Assembly (NCBI RefSeq): GCF_020782115.1
Contig: NZ_JAJGMW010000004.1
Location: forward strand, 186,001 to 250,000
DNA length: 64,000 nucleotides
From: Leeuwenhoekiella parthenopeia
Lineage (GTDB): Bacteria; Bacteroidota; Bacteroidia; Flavobacteriales; Flavobacteriaceae
Reading direction: 5' to 3'
Shown here in pieces: positions 62,670-64,000 of this stretch. Made by a program: the position numbers and the translations under genes. Each line of letters begins with the position of its first letter. Position 1 is the stretch's first letter. Below the pieces are notes generated by a model. That model worked only from the letters and a program-made list of their open reading frames with translations, had not been told where the DNA came from and made no database searches.

Positions 62670-63905
62670 ATGCACTTACGCGACGCTTCCCCCCAACGCA
62701 AAAAGATCGCAACGATACTCACCTTTCTGTCTATTCCCTTATCGGGGTTTATGACCGATATCTATTTACCCTCGTTTCCGGCGATGGCGCGCAACCTCAA
62801 CGTTTCGGAACAAAGCATACAACTTACCCTTACCTGTTTTTTTCTGAGCTACGGTTTTTCGCAATTGCTGGTGGGGCCGGTTATCGACCAGGTGGGGCGT
62901 CGCAAGCCCGTACTCTTTTCGCTAATCATCCTCCTGCTGAGCAGTCTCGCGGTCACCTTTACCGGCGAAGTACTGGTTATCAACCTGCTGCGCATTGTAC
63001 AGGGAATCGCCACCGCTTTTATTGTGGTGGCTAAACGGGCGTATTTTGTAGACCTCTACGACGACCGGGAGCGGAAACACTACCTGAGTTACTTTACCAT
63101 CGTCTGGAGCTGTGGCCCCATCATCGCGCCTTTTCTGGGTGGCTTTCTGGAAGAACACCTGGGCTGGCAGGCCAACTTTTACTTTCTCACCATCTACGCG
63201 GCGATCCTGTTTGCGGGCGAACTCGTTTTTAGCGGCGAAACCATTCGCAACTTTAAGAAACTGCGCCTGAAGAAAACCGGCCTGCTCTACCTGGCTATGT
63301 TGAAAAATCCCGGCTTTATCCTAGGGGTTTGGGTATTGGGCTGCGCCTACTCGGTCGTGATGGTGTTTAACATCGCGGGGCCTTTTGTGGTAGAGCAACA
63401 CTTTAACTACACCGCCGTGATCATCGGCTATTGTACGCTCGTGCTGGGCTTTGCCTGGATGATAGGCGGTATTTTAAGCAAACGCTATACCTCGACTAAT
63501 TTTATTCAAAAAATACGTACGGTAACGCTTATACAGTTGGTACTCATAGGCATTTTTATCGCGCTGGGCGGAATCGTGGACCATCTGGTATTGTTCGTAG
63601 GTTTTGCCTTTATCATTCACATCTGCTCGGGCTTTTTGTTTACCAACTACTTTACGCAAAACATGGTCTTCTTCCCCGGAAATGCCGGGATCGCAGGCGG
63701 ACTTATGGGCGGTCTGCTCTACATCATCACCTCGATGGGGAGTTTTGCGATTTCGCACTCGGGAGACATTACCGATACCTTTGATATGGCCCTGCGGTAT
63801 CTGATGATCGCCGTCCCGCTGGGTATGGTGGTCTTCTTTTCGCTACGCTATTTTAAAAAGCAGGATTTGAGGAAGCGTTCTTATAAGTTAAAAGGTAATG
63901 GGTAA
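62670..63905 (+). CDS. Bcr/CflA-type MFS drug exporter
   Basis: This 411-residue protein has 12 predicted helices. It contains the DHA1-family signals: FMTDIYLPSFPAMARNL in helix 1, the loop motif GPVIDQVGRRKPV (GxxxDxxGRR), RIVQGIATAFIVVAKRAYFVDLY and WSCGPIIAPFLGG (antiporter motif). This fits the Bcr/CflA subfamily of proton-driven exporters. The substrate is unknown. It is a single gene after the msrA terminator; nothing recognisable follows to the window end at 64000. Confidence 0.92.
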   Translation: MHLRDASPQRKKIATILTFLSIPLSGFMTDIYLPSFPAMARNLNVSEQSIQLTLTCFFLSYGFSQLLVGPVIDQVGRRKPVLFSLIILLLSSLAVTFTGEVLVINLLRIVQGIATAFIVVAKRAYFVDLYDDRERKHYLSYFTIVWSCGPIIAPFLGGFLEEHLGWQANFYFLTIYAAILFAGELVFSGETIRNFKKLRLKKTGLLYLAMLKNPGFILGVWVLGCAYSVVMVFNIAGPFVVEQHFNYTAVIIGYCTLVLGFAWMIGGILSKRYTSTNFIQKIRTVTLIQLVLIGIFIALGGIVDHLVLFVGFAFIIHICSGFLFTNYFTQNMVFFPGNAGIAGGLMGGLLYIITSMGSFAISHSGDITDTFDMALRYLMIAVPLGMVVFFSLRYFKKQDLRKRSYKLKGNG

Positions 63906-64000
63906 TGGGTGTACCTCCCTGATATAGGTTGACCACTTAAAAGTGAGAAGTTAAAGGTAAGAGGTAGAAGGCGGGATCATGATGACCGAAGTCTGAAAAC

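Noticed and set aside
1-64000. tRNA, rRNA, intact transposase or phage genes
   Set aside because: Looked for by eye on both strands; no cloverleaf with CCA end, rRNA motif, DDE transposase or phage structural protein was recognised. A computed search would be more reliable.

Overview
The window looks like a chromosomal segment of a flavobacterium (Bacteroidota, Flavobacteriaceae-like, probably marine or saline). The evidence is SusC/SusD outer-membrane pairs, a fused CcoN-CcoO cytochrome cbb3 oxidase, class III fructose bisphosphatase, several promoters of the Bacteroidota type (-7 box TAnnTTTG), and arrays of FtsX/MacB-type permeases. No rRNA, tRNA, CRISPR array or complete insertion sequence was seen.

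Layout. (1) 1-17.4 kb: an export locus on the minus strand. It reads adaptor protein, ABC ATPase, then five tandem ~800-residue permeases; the last is broken by an in-frame stop and leaves the window. A sigma-54-type response regulator and its histidine kinase are divergent from it, with a tandem direct repeat between them that may be the regulator's binding site. (2) 17.4-21.2 kb: three envelope/MORN-type genes. (3) 21.4-29.1 kb: class III fructose bisphosphatase flanked by two decayed fragments of a histidine-kinase 3' end, then a LysR regulator divergent from two small unknown genes and dabB-dabA, an inorganic-carbon uptake pair. (4) 29.3-41.4 kb: a SusC-SusD pair followed by two alkaline phosphatases, one fused to a phosphodiesterase-like domain; divergent from these are a DASS-family anion transporter and a double GH43-type glycosidase. 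(5) 41.4-45.3 kb: a TonB-dependent receptor and a DUF4374-type lipoprotein behind a promoter overlapped by a metalloregulator-like palindrome. (6) 45.6-55.3 kb: an Fnr-type regulator and the cbb3 oxidase cluster ccoI, ccoS, ccoNO, ccoQ, ccoP, ccoG, a 49-residue cysteine-rich protein, ccoH and a TauE-like membrane protein. (7) 55.3-61.8 kb: a repeat-rich, gene-poor stretch with a ParDE-type toxin-antitoxin pair between ~430-bp direct repeats, hemN, and a small membrane protein. (8) 61.8-63.9 kb: a lipoprotein MsrA and a Bcr/CflA-type MFS exporter.

How the parts fit. Three promoters (ccoI, ccoS and the 94-residue membrane protein upstream of hemN) share a TGAC-N4-GTCA dyad whose centre lies exactly 29.5 bases before the first base of a -7-type box. 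This gives a small, self-consistent Fnr-like regulon for low-oxygen respiration and haem synthesis. The SusCD-phosphatase arrangement suggests uptake and dephosphorylation of a phosphoester or phosphorylated glycan; SusC and the first phosphatase share an upstream element. The most likely under-described items are the 49-residue Cys-rich protein inside the cbb3 operon, the 94-residue membrane protein in the Fnr-like regulon, the two small genes preceding dabBA, the candidate antisense RNA terminator upstream of susC, and the repeat architecture around the toxin-antitoxin pair.
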